A stretch of 9,671 bases of DNA from an uncultured Sutterellaceae bacterium (GTDB taxonomy: Bacteria > Pseudomonadota > Gammaproteobacteria > Burkholderiales > Burkholderiaceae_F): NCBI GenBank assembly GCA_947253615.1, contig CAMYAA010000016.1, forward strand, positions 1 through 9,671. Direction: 5' to 3'. Position numbers and translations under genes: made by a program. A model generated the notes under the pieces. It made no database searches and had not been told where the DNA came from. It saw only the letters and a list, made by a program, of their open reading frames with translations. This document shows, one piece after another, positions 1 to 7,362 of this stretch; position 1 is the stretch's first letter; each line of letters starts with the position of its first letter.

Positions 1-50
1 TACGAGATCTAGTACGGTCTCGTGGGCTCGGAGATGTGTATAAGAGACAG
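1..50. other. Untrimmed Nextera i7 sequencing adapter
   Basis: This is synthetic, not genomic, sequence. Positions 1-8 match the tail of the Illumina P7 oligo, 9-16 (ctagtacg) are an 8-base index (the reverse complement, CGTACTAG, is the Nextera N702 index), 17-31 are the Nextera read-2 primer segment, and 32-50 are the 19-bp Tn5 mosaic end AGATGTGTATAAGAGACAG. Genomic sequence starts at 51. The mosaic end is therefore a library-preparation trace and not a natural transposon end. Confidence 0.98.
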
Positions 51-3000
51 GCGCCTGTCCATGCCCGAGTTCAAACTTAGATTTTTGATCTTTCGTCTGC
101 ACCGTAACTGGCTGCATCTGTGAGGTAATATCCGTTTCAATCGACTCTTTAAGACCAGCAATTTGGCCGCCAGTCACGGCATCCGTTGAACCCGCTTGAA
201 TCTTGCCTTCTTTAAGGCCTGTTAACTGATAACCCGAGATATTGATTGCACCATCAACACCACTGGGTTTAACAAAGTCAATGTTCTTAGCATTAATTTT
301 TAAACGACCGTCCGCAGGTGCACTGATCGCAAGGTTACCATCAGTATCTAAACCGATATCCGCCTTCTTAGCATCATTGGTGAACTGAAGTTTATCCTTC
401 GACAACTGTGCCTTTTGAACCCCATGGCTCACCGATAAACCATCTTTGTTCGCAACGAGGCCATCTTCTGAACCTGCCGATTTAATGCTTAAAGCCGTTG
501 CGCCATAAATGGCAGCAGCATCTTCTGAACTCACCGATAAACCAGCTCCATTTAAAGAAGCCGATTCGTTAGCAGACGTTTTATCTAAAGCAAGGCTCTT
601 TAACGAAGCGTCATCAAGCATGCCTAACGTTAGGACACTATCACCATTTTGTTCAGAAAGGGTCGTCTTTAAATTACGACCAGCTTGAGCCACTAAAGCC
701 TTATCAGCACTAATCGTGGCACTTCCTGCAACTTGCTTTCCTTGCTCGGGGGTCTTAAGCGTCCAACCCTTAACATGATCGAGTTTTTCAGCGACTTTAT
801 AGAGCTGAGAGCCATTGATTGCATCTAAAGAGTCCGCACTCACTAAACCCGCAGCCACGCCTTGAATACGACGTGATTCACCCTGAGGAGCAACGGATAC
901 TACACCAGCGACCTTTTTCCCATTAGCAAAGCCATTAAAGGAGAGACCAGACTCGAATACCGTGTTGGTATAAGGATCAATCCCAGCCGTCGTTTTATGG
1001 TCAGTCTTATGCGTACTAACAGAATTTGCACCTAAAGCAACATCACCTTCTTCGGCAGCATTAGCTCCAAACCCTAAGGCCACAGCATTTGCGTTAGCAC
1101 TGCTTTGATTACCAAGAACAACGGCGTTATTACCATGCACCTGAGTCTTTAACCCAATAACGTTAACGTTGTTGAAGTCTTGGCGCATTTCTGTCGAAGA
1201 AAATTCCAAGTTGCTATTTTCAGCATTGAAGCGTAAGACTGGGCCATCTGTCCAAGCCAAACCTTCATGAGAGGCCTTCATTGACTTTTCTTTCGGCTTG
1301 GTGATGTCAGCAGCCAAGGTCGTCGTCTTGAAGACCGACTCAGGATTCACACCTAACTTCATCAATGCGGCTGAATCAGCTTTAGCTGGCGTTAACTTCA
1401 ATTGAACGTTTTGCCCTGCTTCAATATTTAACGCCTGAGAAGCACGTAAAGTTGCCGAGCCATCAGCCGTAGCATTTGTACCCTTGGTCAATGAACTTTT
1501 CACGGTAATTGGCTGGGTTAATGTCCATAATTGGTCCCCAGTCACCGCATCAGACGAGCCTTGAGCAACTAAACCAGGTGCAACCCCCTGAATACGAGTG
1601 AGCGTACCCAACACTTGATCTCGTTTAACAATAGCCTCACCATTGTCGAGCAAGTCATCATAATGGCTCAGTGCCAAGACATCCACACGTGACGTCTTAT
1701 AAAAGCCCTTGTCAGGATTGTGCCATTTGTAGTTAACACCATCTAATTCTTGGGACTCATAAGTATCAAAACCCTTAGAACCCTTCACATGGAAATTAGC
1801 TCGATGACCAAGATAAGTAATATTGGGGTTATGACGATTTGAATCGGGGTCTGTCAACTGATTAGCAGCCTCTTCACCAATATAAATACGAGCACCTAAA
1901 GCAGTAATACGGGAAGATAATGTACCACCAGTCCACTTTTCAAAATTCGAACCAACAAAAGTAGCATGTGACACGTCATTAAATGCCAAACCATGCCCAA
2001 TCATGACATTGTCACGCCCACTACTAATGGTGCTCCCATTACCAATCACAATACTACTCTGAGCCTGAGAAGCATCCTGTAAGGTAGAGAACATTAAATT
2101 GTTCTTCGCATCTGCGCTCAAAACCACAGGCTTGGCTACAGAACTGTCACCACGGGCACGCTCAGGGATATTAAACGCCAAACCCGTCGAGCTAAGTTTT
2201 ACAAAATTGTCGCCCTCATAAGCACCGTCTTTACGGAAAGTAGCCGAGTTGAAAACGCTATCGGCCTTGGTGGCTAACGAAAAACTCGGACCCGCTTGAG
2301 AGAATTCATCCGGCGTGATCATTTCGATATTGCGACCCATCTTTAAGGTCAATTGATCGCCATTATGAACGGACAATGGTTCAGGTGTACGACCCAACTC
2401 CGACTTCGCAAGTCCATTAGTGCCTGAGACGGCTTCTCCCAAAAGCTTAACTGGAACAAACAAAGCATGGATTTGAGAGCCCGTAATCGCATCCGTAGAG
2501 CCCTCAGCAATCAACCCTGGAGCAACCCCAGTAATACGGGTATAACGTGCGTCGCCATTACCTAAAGCCATCACACCAGTTTTCGGTGAAGATTGCCATT
2601 GATAATTTTTACCTGCAACTTGTCCTTGAGCATTACGCGAAAAGCCAGCTGTTCGATCCGGATTGAAGCTGTAACTTGTGTTTGCCCCAATAACAGTCAA
2701 ATAATTCTTGTTATCCAAATCCCCAAAACGTTCTTTCTCATCACCGGAGAAATCTGGAGCAGTAGTTGCTTCGTAATTATCGAGGTGAACATCCGAACCA
2801 ACAATGGTCAGTCCTTTCACATGATCGGTTACATTCTCTAAATTGATGTTAGAGCCGATGACCGTGGTATTAAAGCGAGCTCCTCGCGGAACCGAACCCA
2901 GTCCACCATGAGAGGCCACCAAAATATCATCACCCACATAAACGTTGTGAGCTGAAGAGGTACTTTTATCAATAATGCTATTACCAACGACAACAACGTT

Positions 3001-3666
3001 GCTCGACTTGAGTGTGTTACCCATACCAACAATGGTTGAGTCATGGCCTTCAAGCAAATTCTTTTTACCAACAATTAAACCACGTGCGTTAGGGCTGGAA
3101 GCATCATTTTGCTGACCTAAAACCACATTACCTGAAGAGGCTAAGTTAAACGACCCAAAAACATTGGTAAAAATATCTTTAGGCACCTCTAACTTACCCG
3201 CTATATGAGCGTTTCCCCATTCTGGATCAACTGCACTATAAACATTTTGATAGCCAAAAATAGTTGTAGCTAACAAAGGGAAAGGCTTCTTCGGTGGCTT
3301 AGCAGCAATTGTATTATGCCCCCCATAAACATATGCGACCCCTTGTTGCGAGGTCCACCAAGCTTGATCAATATTCTCGTTATTTAATTGATTCCCGATA
3401 CCTCGTAAACCGAATTCCAAAACAGACTCGTTATCACGTTGAACCTTATAGAGATCATTAACGGTTTCAGAGTAGGTTGCATAGGCATTCATCACACTCA
3501 GGCTCAAAACACTCAGCGTCGCAACCTTCAAAAGTCGACCTAACGTCATGCCCGTAGGGGCACCCAAACGTGCCTTGTTCTGCTTGGAAAGTGAACGTAC
3601 CAGTTCAGACACCACGGCCATCACGCCAGTGCTCTTATTAAACTTAACCTTAAAGACTTTATTCAT
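51..3666 (-). CDS. YadA-like trimeric autotransporter adhesin with ESPR signal peptide, C-terminus missing
   Basis: Large surface adhesin of the type Vc secretion family, which trimerises, is exported by Sec and inserts in the outer membrane to bind host or matrix surfaces. I checked every codon from ATG 3666 to position 52: there is no stop, giving about 1205 residues. Residues 1-30 (MNKVFKVKFNKSTG...VSELVRS) are an extended signal peptide (ESPR), followed by a hydrophobic segment ending AYA at ~63, the likely cleavage site. Beta-roll head-like stretches with V-x-V/I-G-N repeats lie at residues ~178-296 and ~520-630, and a canonical YadA-head run with ALGxGAxA-type repeats at ~828-882. Four neck-like motifs follow at intervals. 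AAGGG at 3681-3677 is a ribosome binding site 10 nt before the ATG. The stalk end and the 12-strand membrane anchor are absent only because the contig ends in adapter. Ligand unknown. Confidence 0.95.
151..2538 (-). repeat. Four neck/connector-like repeats inside the adhesin
   Basis: Four copies of a 26-residue motif are encoded at 2461-2538, 1519-1596, 793-870 and 151-228 in the adhesin frame. The pattern is (R)-I-x-G-V-A-x-G-L, a short variable stretch, then S-x-D-A-(I/V)-(T/N)-G-x-Q-(L/I). The last copy is more divergent (QLTGLKEG...). This resembles the YadA neck motif, which joins a wider head module to a coiled-coil stalk. In the first three copies it is preceded by a tyrosine/tryptophan- or phenylalanine-containing segment and followed by a ~60-100 residue beta-rich stretch, so the protein appears to be built from repeated head-neck modules, about 640-940 bp apart. 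Confidence 0.8.
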
Positions 3667-3812
3667 GAGTCAGGGGCCCTTTTAAAAACAAAAACACGCC
3701 CAACTCGTCACGAGATGAGCGCCCTACTTTCTGATCTCCTCACAGACACCATTGCCTGTAACAAAAAGCAAGAATTACCACCATTTTAGAACTAAAAATT
3801 TTCATATAAATC

Positions 3813-3844
3813 ACGTAGATAATAAAAGTATCCCCTACGTAGAT
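3813..3844. repeat. Direct repeat ACGTAGAT, 24-bp period
   Basis: ACGTAGAT occurs at 3813-3820 and again at 3837-3844, followed in each case by an AT-rich triplet (aat / tat). The second copy sits in the perfect palindrome CTACGTAG (3835-3842). The pair lies about 150-180 bp upstream of the adhesin start and may be a regulator binding site, but no regulator is identified and chance is possible. Confidence 0.4.
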
Positions 3845-3991
3845 TATCGTTAACCATTAGTTAAAATAAGGACTATTCGTTTTTTGACACTTGACAAAAT
3901 AGCATTGCTTGTGAAATTACTAGGATTCTAAGAATCTAAGAGGTGGCACAATTTGTCACACAAACTGGCAGTGTTGGCAGTCAAAGAAGGA

Positions 3992-4020
3992 ATAAATTTA
4001 AAATTTATGTTGCTATAGAT
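3992..4020 (+). promoter_or_regulatory. AT-rich perfect palindrome beside an extended -10, possible NsrR-type operator
   Basis: ATAAATTT-A-AAATTTAT (3992-4008) is a perfect 8+1+8 inverted repeat. It shares the ATTT-n-AAAT core and the flanking AT of the NsrR operator consensus as I know it, but lacks the G/C pair of that consensus. It is followed by TGC-TATAGA (4011-4019), a possible extended -10, so the palindrome would cover the spacer where a repressor blocks transcription. The implied mRNA leader to the TTG at 4236 is about 210 nt. E. coli ygbA is a known NsrR target, which makes the site suggestive. Homology of the regulator is inferred only. Confidence 0.35.
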
Positions 4021-4235
4021 CCACTGAAGCAGAAAAAGCCGAATCTTGTCCATCTTTTTCAAAAGTATTTTTAGAAATTCCAACTGAGATTTCTCGCCCT
4101 TTTTTTCTTTAATTCCCTCTCTCTAATGGGGGTGGTTAAGGTCAAAGCATCTTTGTATAGTGATAGGGAACGCGCAGGGCAATAATCCCGCCTCTCCACG
4201 TAGACACCCCGCCACGCTGATAAGGAGTAAGACCC

Positions 4236-4634
4236 TTGAAGATTTTCCTCAAAGACGCTCGAGTACAAGAGAAACTCTTGAGTAAGCCACGACTCACCGA
4301 AGAGGCCATCACCATGCAAGCCATGGTGAAACTCTATTGCCAGAAAAAACATGGCACATCCGATGAGCTCTGCCCGCACTGCCAAGATTTCCTCGATTAC
4401 GCCTTGAATCGCCTGAGCCGCTGCCCGTATCAAGAAAAAAAGCCCGTCTGCGCCCAATGTAAAACCCATTGCTATAAACCGTTTTACAAAGAAGAGGCCC
4501 GAAAAATCATGCGCTTTGCCGGCCCACGCTTGCTCTTAACACACCCGATTTTGGTGTTGAAACACCTCTATTACGAGCGCACCATTAAAGCGCCCGAAAA
4601 ACCCCGTAACCCTAATGCCCGCAAACGCGAGTAG
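4236..4634 (+). CDS. ygbA: YgbA-family nitric-oxide-response protein, TTG start
   Basis: A 132-residue cytoplasmic protein that I recognise as the YgbA family (Pfam 'nitrous oxide-stimulated promoter', YgbA_NO). Family members are induced by nitric oxide through NsrR and, in Salmonella, aid growth recovery after NO stress; the biochemical activity is not established to my knowledge. Diagnostic features are seven cysteines (C35, C46, C49, C63, C72, C75, C79) in C-x2-C, C-P-(Y/F)-Q-E-x-K-P-x-C and C-x2-C-x3-C-Y-K-P arrangements, then the conserved segment MRFAGPR...HPIL at ~92-107. The cysteines suggest a metal or Fe-S site. The start is TTG: a perfect AAGGAG lies 8 nt upstream (4222-4227), and an in-frame TAA at 4221 excludes anything earlier. 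Two tandem TAG codons end it. Confidence 0.9.
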   Translation: MKIFLKDARVQEKLLSKPRLTEEAITMQAMVKLYCQKKHGTSDELCPHCQDFLDYALNRLSRCPYQEKKPVCAQCKTHCYKPFYKEEARKIMRFAGPRLLLTHPILVLKHLYYERTIKAPEKPRNPNARKRE

Positions 4635-4697
4635 TAGCGTTGCCCTGGGAGCTTCCCCTTTTCGTTTGTTGTTCTTCTTTAAAGGCTTATACACACT

Positions 4698-5030
4698 ATG
4701 TGGCTCTTGATCGTTCCTTTCCTTAGTTTGGTCATCTTCGGCGCCCACCTCCTCTTCCACGGTTGGGGAATGTTTGTCGCCATCTTACCCGTCGTCATCG
4801 CACTCACGTGGTTCGTCCCTAAACGCTTCGTTTTGCGCTTACACCAATTACTGATGCTCGTTATCGCCGGCGAATGGATCTATACCGCCTTCCAATTGGC
4901 CCATACCCGCATGATGATGGAACAACCCTGGATGCGCGCTAGCCTTATCCTCGGCGGCGTGGCCCTCTTTGCACTCATCGGCACTGCCTGTTTTGAGTCC
5001 AAACGCCTCAAGAATTACTTCTCGAAATAA
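4698..5030 (+). CDS. Small four-helix inner-membrane protein of unknown function
   Basis: A 110-residue protein I do not recognise. It is almost wholly hydrophobic, with four likely membrane helices at about residues 2-21, 23-41, 48-67 and 79-98, short loops, a basic stretch after helix 2 (PKR) and a basic C-terminal tail (SKRLKNYFSK). A run of three methionines follows helix 3. It lies 63 bp after the ygbA-type gene on the same strand, with only a four-pair hairpin (4647-4657) between, so the two are probably co-transcribed and may share stress regulation. AAAGG at 4681-4685 is a weakly spaced ribosome binding site, 12 nt before ATG. Codon pattern and helix pattern support a real gene; the function is unassigned. 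Confidence 0.8.
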   Translation: MWLLIVPFLSLVIFGAHLLFHGWGMFVAILPVVIALTWFVPKRFVLRLHQLLMLVIAGEWIYTAFQLAHTRMMMEQPWMRASLILGGVALFALIGTACFESKRLKNYFSK

Positions 5031-5044
5031 CATTTCGTTACATA

Positions 5045-5089
5045 TTGTCGACAAATAAATTTCCTTTTTTTGTTATTTGTCTATAAAAT
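5045..5089 (+). promoter_or_regulatory. Inverted repeats and -10 box upstream of amidohydrolase leader
   Basis: TTGTCGACAA (5045-5054) is a perfect palindrome, and GACAAATAA (5050-5058) is repeated inverted as TTATTTGTC (5073-5081) around a 14-nt T-rich centre. TATAAAAT follows at 5082-5089 and would serve as a -10 box; no good -35 hexamer is seen at 16-18 bp, as in many activated promoters. The repeats could be an operator, or the 9-bp inverted repeat could weakly terminate the preceding membrane-protein gene. Both readings are inferences. Confidence 0.4.
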
Positions 5090-5393
5090 TCATAAAATTT
5101 TGCTCGAAAAACAAGAATTTTTCGACCTTTTGTCGCCTAAAGGGTGAAAAGCCTTCAATCTCCCTCTCCTACAGTCCCGAGGAAGATTGAGTGCCTTAGG
5201 GGTAAATCCTAAAGTTTGTTTTTCATCCTGCTGGCCCAGCGTGAATTTCGATGTTTTGAGCAAAATTCCCCATTGAAAACAAGGGACAACGTTCTGATCC
5301 GAACGATGTGCGGTTAAGAGCCGAACCACACTGGACGCTTTCCCTTGAAATGCGTCTTTTTTTTGGCGTCTTTATTGTGTTTTAATTCATTTT
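5090..5393 (+). ncRNA. Structured mRNA leader or small RNA, unknown class
   Basis: These ~300 bases hold no convincing gene but many local helices: 5104-5111/5118-5125 (8 pairs), 5155-5161 plus 5163-5166 with 5179-5182 plus 5184-5190 (11 pairs around one mismatch), 5196-5200/5208-5212, 5267-5275/5280-5286 with a 2-nt bulge, 5290-5294/5301-5305 and 5308-5315/5324-5331 (one mismatch). CAAGGGA at 5280-5286 can pair either with TCCC..TTG just upstream or with TCCCTTG at 5341-5347 inside the terminator loop. The second pairing would close a junction holding two hairpins. Such exclusive pairing is typical of riboswitches and attenuators. I compared it by eye with TPP, purine, cobalamin, c-di-GMP, guanidine-I and THF riboswitches and with 6S RNA and saw no match. 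Confidence 0.5.
5334..5364 (+). terminator. Intrinsic terminator / attenuator before amidohydrolase gene
   Basis: GACGC (5334-5338) pairs with GCGTC (5352-5356), extended past one T-T mismatch by two T-A pairs, and is followed by eight T (5357-5364). It sits 48 bp upstream of the amidohydrolase ATG, on the same strand, so read-through is needed for expression from any upstream promoter, unless a promoter lies in the last 48 bp. Its loop holds TCCCTTG, complementary to CAAGGGA in the leader. Confidence 0.65.
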
Positions 5394-5411
5394 TTGCGGA
5401 GCACACCTCAA

Positions 5412-6449
5412 ATGACTTCCCAAGCAACAACAATTCGAGAAATGATCGAACCCGCCATTATGAAAGCGGGGGGCTGGATTAATACCCACGCTCATGCAGA
5501 CCGTGCTTATACGTTGAGTGATAACGTTTTACATTTGCGCCGCACCTGCACTCTCCAGCAAAAATGGGACGCTTTAGACCAACTCAAGCGAGAATCGACT
5601 GAAGAAGATTTCTACCGTCGTTTCTCGCTTTTCTTTGAGCGTCAGATTGCTCAAGGGGTGACGGGGGTTGCGACTTTCGTCGATATTGACCCGCAATCGG
5701 GCGATCGAGCCATCAAGGCTGGCCTTCGTGCTCGTGAACACTACCAAGATCAATTGACCGTGAAGTTCGCTAACCAAACCCTCAAGGGTGTGATTGCTCA
5801 AGACGCTCGCGAATGGTTCGATATCGGCGCGGACTTGGTGGACATCATCGGCGCCCTTCCTAAGCGCGACGAACGCGACTGGGGCCGTGGAGACGAAGCC
5901 TTTGACATCATCCTTAGCACAGCCAAAGAAAAAGGCAAGATGGTGCACGTTCACGTGGACCAGTTCAATCAGAGCTTAGAGTACGAAACCGAACAGCTCT
6001 GCCAAAAGACGATTGAACACGGGATGCAAGGTCGTGTCGCCGCTATTCACGGGATCAGTATTGCCGCTCACTCGAGCGCTTATCGTCAACGTCTCTACGC
6101 ATTGATGAAGAAAGCCGACGTCATGATGATTACCTGCCCGACCGCTTGGATCGATACACCACGCTCCGAAGAACTCTTACCGATGCATAACTCGTTGACG
6201 CCAGTAGACGAAATGGTGCCGGCGGGCATTACCGTCGCCTTAGGGACTGACAACGTCGCTGACGCCATGGTGCCTTGGAACAGTGGTGACATGTGGCACG
6301 AATTAATGACCTTAGCCACGGGTTGCCGCTATGACTACTTCGATGAACTCGTTCAGATCGCTACCGAAAATGGTCGTCGTGCGATTGGGATGGCTCCGTT
6401 CAATCCTGAAACGGACCGTATCCCCACGGTTCAATCCATTCGTCTTTAA
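5412..6449 (+). CDS. Cytosine-deaminase-like amidohydrolase with Glu-to-Gln change in the HxDE motif
   Basis: A 345-residue cytoplasmic metal-dependent hydrolase of the amidohydrolase superfamily, closest by eye to the bacterial cytosine deaminase (CodA) family. It would hydrolyse or deaminate a pyrimidine-like or other cyclic amide or amine. Visible motifs are H26-A-H28 (metal), H181-V-D-Q184, H213 in AIHG, and D280 in LGTDN; the stretches GMQGRV and SGDMW also fit the family. CodA has H-x-D-E with a catalytic Glu, which here is Gln184, so the substrate or chemistry may differ. The protein starts only 25 residues before HAH and ends soon after the barrel; CodA is ~427 residues and carries a beta-sandwich that is missing here. 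ATG 5412 has GGAG 10 nt upstream; a TTG at 5394 is in frame but overlaps that site's spacing and is less likely. The phosphoribosyltransferase gene follows after 27 bp. Confidence 0.85.
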   Translation: MTSQATTIREMIEPAIMKAGGWINTHAHADRAYTLSDNVLHLRRTCTLQQKWDALDQLKRESTEEDFYRRFSLFFERQIAQGVTGVATFVDIDPQSGDRAIKAGLRAREHYQDQLTVKFANQTLKGVIAQDAREWFDIGADLVDIIGALPKRDERDWGRGDEAFDIILSTAKEKGKMVHVHVDQFNQSLEYETEQLCQKTIEHGMQGRVAAIHGISIAAHSSAYRQRLYALMKKADVMMITCPTAWIDTPRSEELLPMHNSLTPVDEMVPAGITVALGTDNVADAMVPWNSGDMWHELMTLATGCRYDYFDELVQIATENGRRAIGMAPFNPETDRIPTVQSIRL

Positions 6450-6476
6450 TCTCGAGTTTTGAAGAAGGAAAAGAAA

Positions 6477-7151
6477 ATGTATCGTTCCCCTATTGCTGAA
6501 CGCATCTTAGCTGAACACCTCTTGAATCACGGTGCTGTTAGCTTCTTAACGGAACAGCCCATGCGCTTGAAGTCGGGCTTAATCACCCCGATCTATGTGG
6601 ATAACCGCTTACTGTGCAGCTACCCCGCGAGCTGGCGCGACATCATCGAAACGTTGATCAGCACGATCGATCGTTTACACCTCGAATTCGACGTCATCGC
6701 CGGGATGGAAGGCGCGGGTGTGTCTCACGCTGCAGCGCTCGCCTATCGCTTAGGTAAGCCTCACGTGTTCATTCGTCGCTCCCCCAAGACCTGGGGCAAC
6801 CATAGTTGCATCGAAGGGGCCAACATCAAAGGCCAACGCGTCTTGATTATCGAAGACCACTTGTCCACGGGGATTTCCTTGTTAAGCGCGATCGACGCCG
6901 TACGTGAAGAAGGCGGTATCGTCTCGGACGCCTTGGCGATCACGAGTTTCGGGATTCCTGAAACGTTAAAGCTCTTGGACGAAAAGCATGTTGAATGTCA
7001 CGAAGCGGTTGACTTCAGCAACGTCTTAACCGTCGCTCAAGAACTCAACATGATCACGGCCGAACAACGTGAAAAATTAGCCGATTGGTTAGCTCATCCT
7101 TGGAGCTGGGCCGCTCGTCACGGGCTCGTGGCTAACGCCATCGAAAACTAA
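6477..7151 (+). CDS. Orotate phosphoribosyltransferase-like enzyme (PyrE family)
   Basis: A 224-residue type I phosphoribosyltransferase that would join a base to PRPP, giving a nucleotide and pyrophosphate. The PyrE signatures are present: R30-L-K-S-G-x2-T-P-x-Y-x-D-x-R44, the G76-x2-G-A-G-V segment, the catalytic loop as R100-R-S-P-K104-T-W-G (canonical PyrE: RKxxKxHG), and the PRPP motif V122-L-I-I-E-D-H-L-S-T-G-I-S134. The loop keeps Lys104 but has Trp in place of the usual His, and the PRPP motif reads ED-HLSTG, so orotate may not be the substrate. Start ATG 6477 is preceded by AAGGA at 6465-6469, spacing 7; the in-frame TTG at 6459 overlaps the upstream end of the RBS region. It is 27 bp after the amidohydrolase stop and is surely co-transcribed. 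It may be the sole pyrE or a paralog; the pairing favours a salvage paralog. Confidence 0.88.
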   Translation: MYRSPIAERILAEHLLNHGAVSFLTEQPMRLKSGLITPIYVDNRLLCSYPASWRDIIETLISTIDRLHLEFDVIAGMEGAGVSHAAALAYRLGKPHVFIRRSPKTWGNHSCIEGANIKGQRVLIIEDHLSTGISLLSAIDAVREEGGIVSDALAITSFGIPETLKLLDEKHVECHEAVDFSNVLTVAQELNMITAEQREKLADWLAHPWSWAARHGLVANAIEN

Positions 7152-7177
7152 TCACACCCGTTTCTAAAACGGACACG

Positions 7178-7206
7178 AAGGGATCGTTTTTTAACGGTCC
7201 CTTTTT
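7178..7206 (+). terminator. Intrinsic terminator after phosphoribosyltransferase gene
   Basis: AAGGGATCGTT (7178-7188) and AACGGTCCCTT (7193-7203) form an 11-pair stem with one G-U wobble and a TTTT loop, followed by T's to 7206. It ends the amidohydrolase/phosphoribosyltransferase operon, 26 nt after the stop. A second small hairpin without a T-tract (CCGTTT-CTA-AAACGG, 7158-7172) lies between. Confidence 0.92.
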
Positions 7207-7266
7207 GTCTGTGGGCACACGCCCCCCCTTGTTTGTTACGAAGTTTGTTGATCCTACCTTCAAGGC

Positions 7267-7294
7267 TTGAGTTTCTATCATCGGACGCTATACT
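7267..7294 (+). promoter_or_regulatory. Sigma70-like promoter for lipoprotein pair
   Basis: TTGAGT (7267-7272) and TATACT (7289-7294) are separated by 16 bp, a good match to -35 and -10 consensus. Transcription would start near 7301, giving a ~62-nt leader. The leader contains AGGGTC-TT-GACCCT (7319-7332), a perfect palindrome that may be a hairpin or an operator. A GGAGGA at 7304-7309 lies too far (about 53 nt) from the ATG to serve it. Confidence 0.7.
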
Positions 7295-7362
7295 CAATAC
7301 TATGGAGGATCATTATCAAGGGTCTTGACCCTCTCGATTACTACTAAAGACACTAAAAAATT

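Larger units (their letters stand above)
3667..4235. promoter_or_regulatory. Divergent intergenic region between adhesin and ygbA-type gene
   Basis: I see no gene in these 569 bases. The region must hold the promoters of both divergent genes. On the adhesin side it is AT-rich, and the adhesin mRNA leader can form a six-pair hairpin (3742-3747 with 3754-3759); no minus-strand promoter stands out. Other items are two TTGACA hexamers (3884-3889, 3891-3896) without a convincing -10, a perfect palindrome GATTCT-A-AGAATC at 3924-3936, and tandem GGCAGT at 3968 and 3976. A TATAGT hexamer at 4156-4161 with only a poor -35 is a second possible start for the ygbA-type gene. Confidence 0.6.

Noticed and set aside
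32..50. Tn5 mosaic end as a natural transposon terminus
   Set aside because: It is joined to the Nextera primer, index and P7 sequence, so it comes from library preparation.
2593..3074. Short open frames (plus 2593-2841, minus 2838-3074) inside the adhesin region
   Set aside because: They overlap the verified adhesin frame in other phases and have no ribosome binding site or recognisable content.
3943..3958. Possible sigma54 promoter (TGGCACA...), of interest because NorR acts with sigma54
   Set aside because: The -12 GC element is missing at the required 10-bp spacing.
4083..4107. AGAAAT/ATTTCT hairpin followed by T-run as a terminator of a small RNA
   Set aside because: The stem is AT-only apart from one pair and the T-run is separated from it by four bases; no clear promoter for such an RNA.
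4071..4469. Minus-strand 132-codon frame opposite the ygbA-type gene
   Set aside because: The plus frame has conserved family motifs and a perfect ribosome binding site; the minus frame has neither.
4646..4660. Terminator between the ygbA-type gene and the membrane protein gene
   Set aside because: The stem has only four pairs and is followed by a short T-run broken by CG.
5090..5329. Minus-strand 79-codon frame in the leader
   Set aside because: No family, no convincing ribosome binding site and a composition unlike the neighbouring genes; the plus-strand helices and terminator explain the region better.
7302..7328. Eight-codon leader peptide MEDHYQGS at the start of the lipoprotein mRNA
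   Set aside because: It would start at or within a base of the mRNA 5' end, has no ribosome binding site and no amino-acid pattern of an attenuator.
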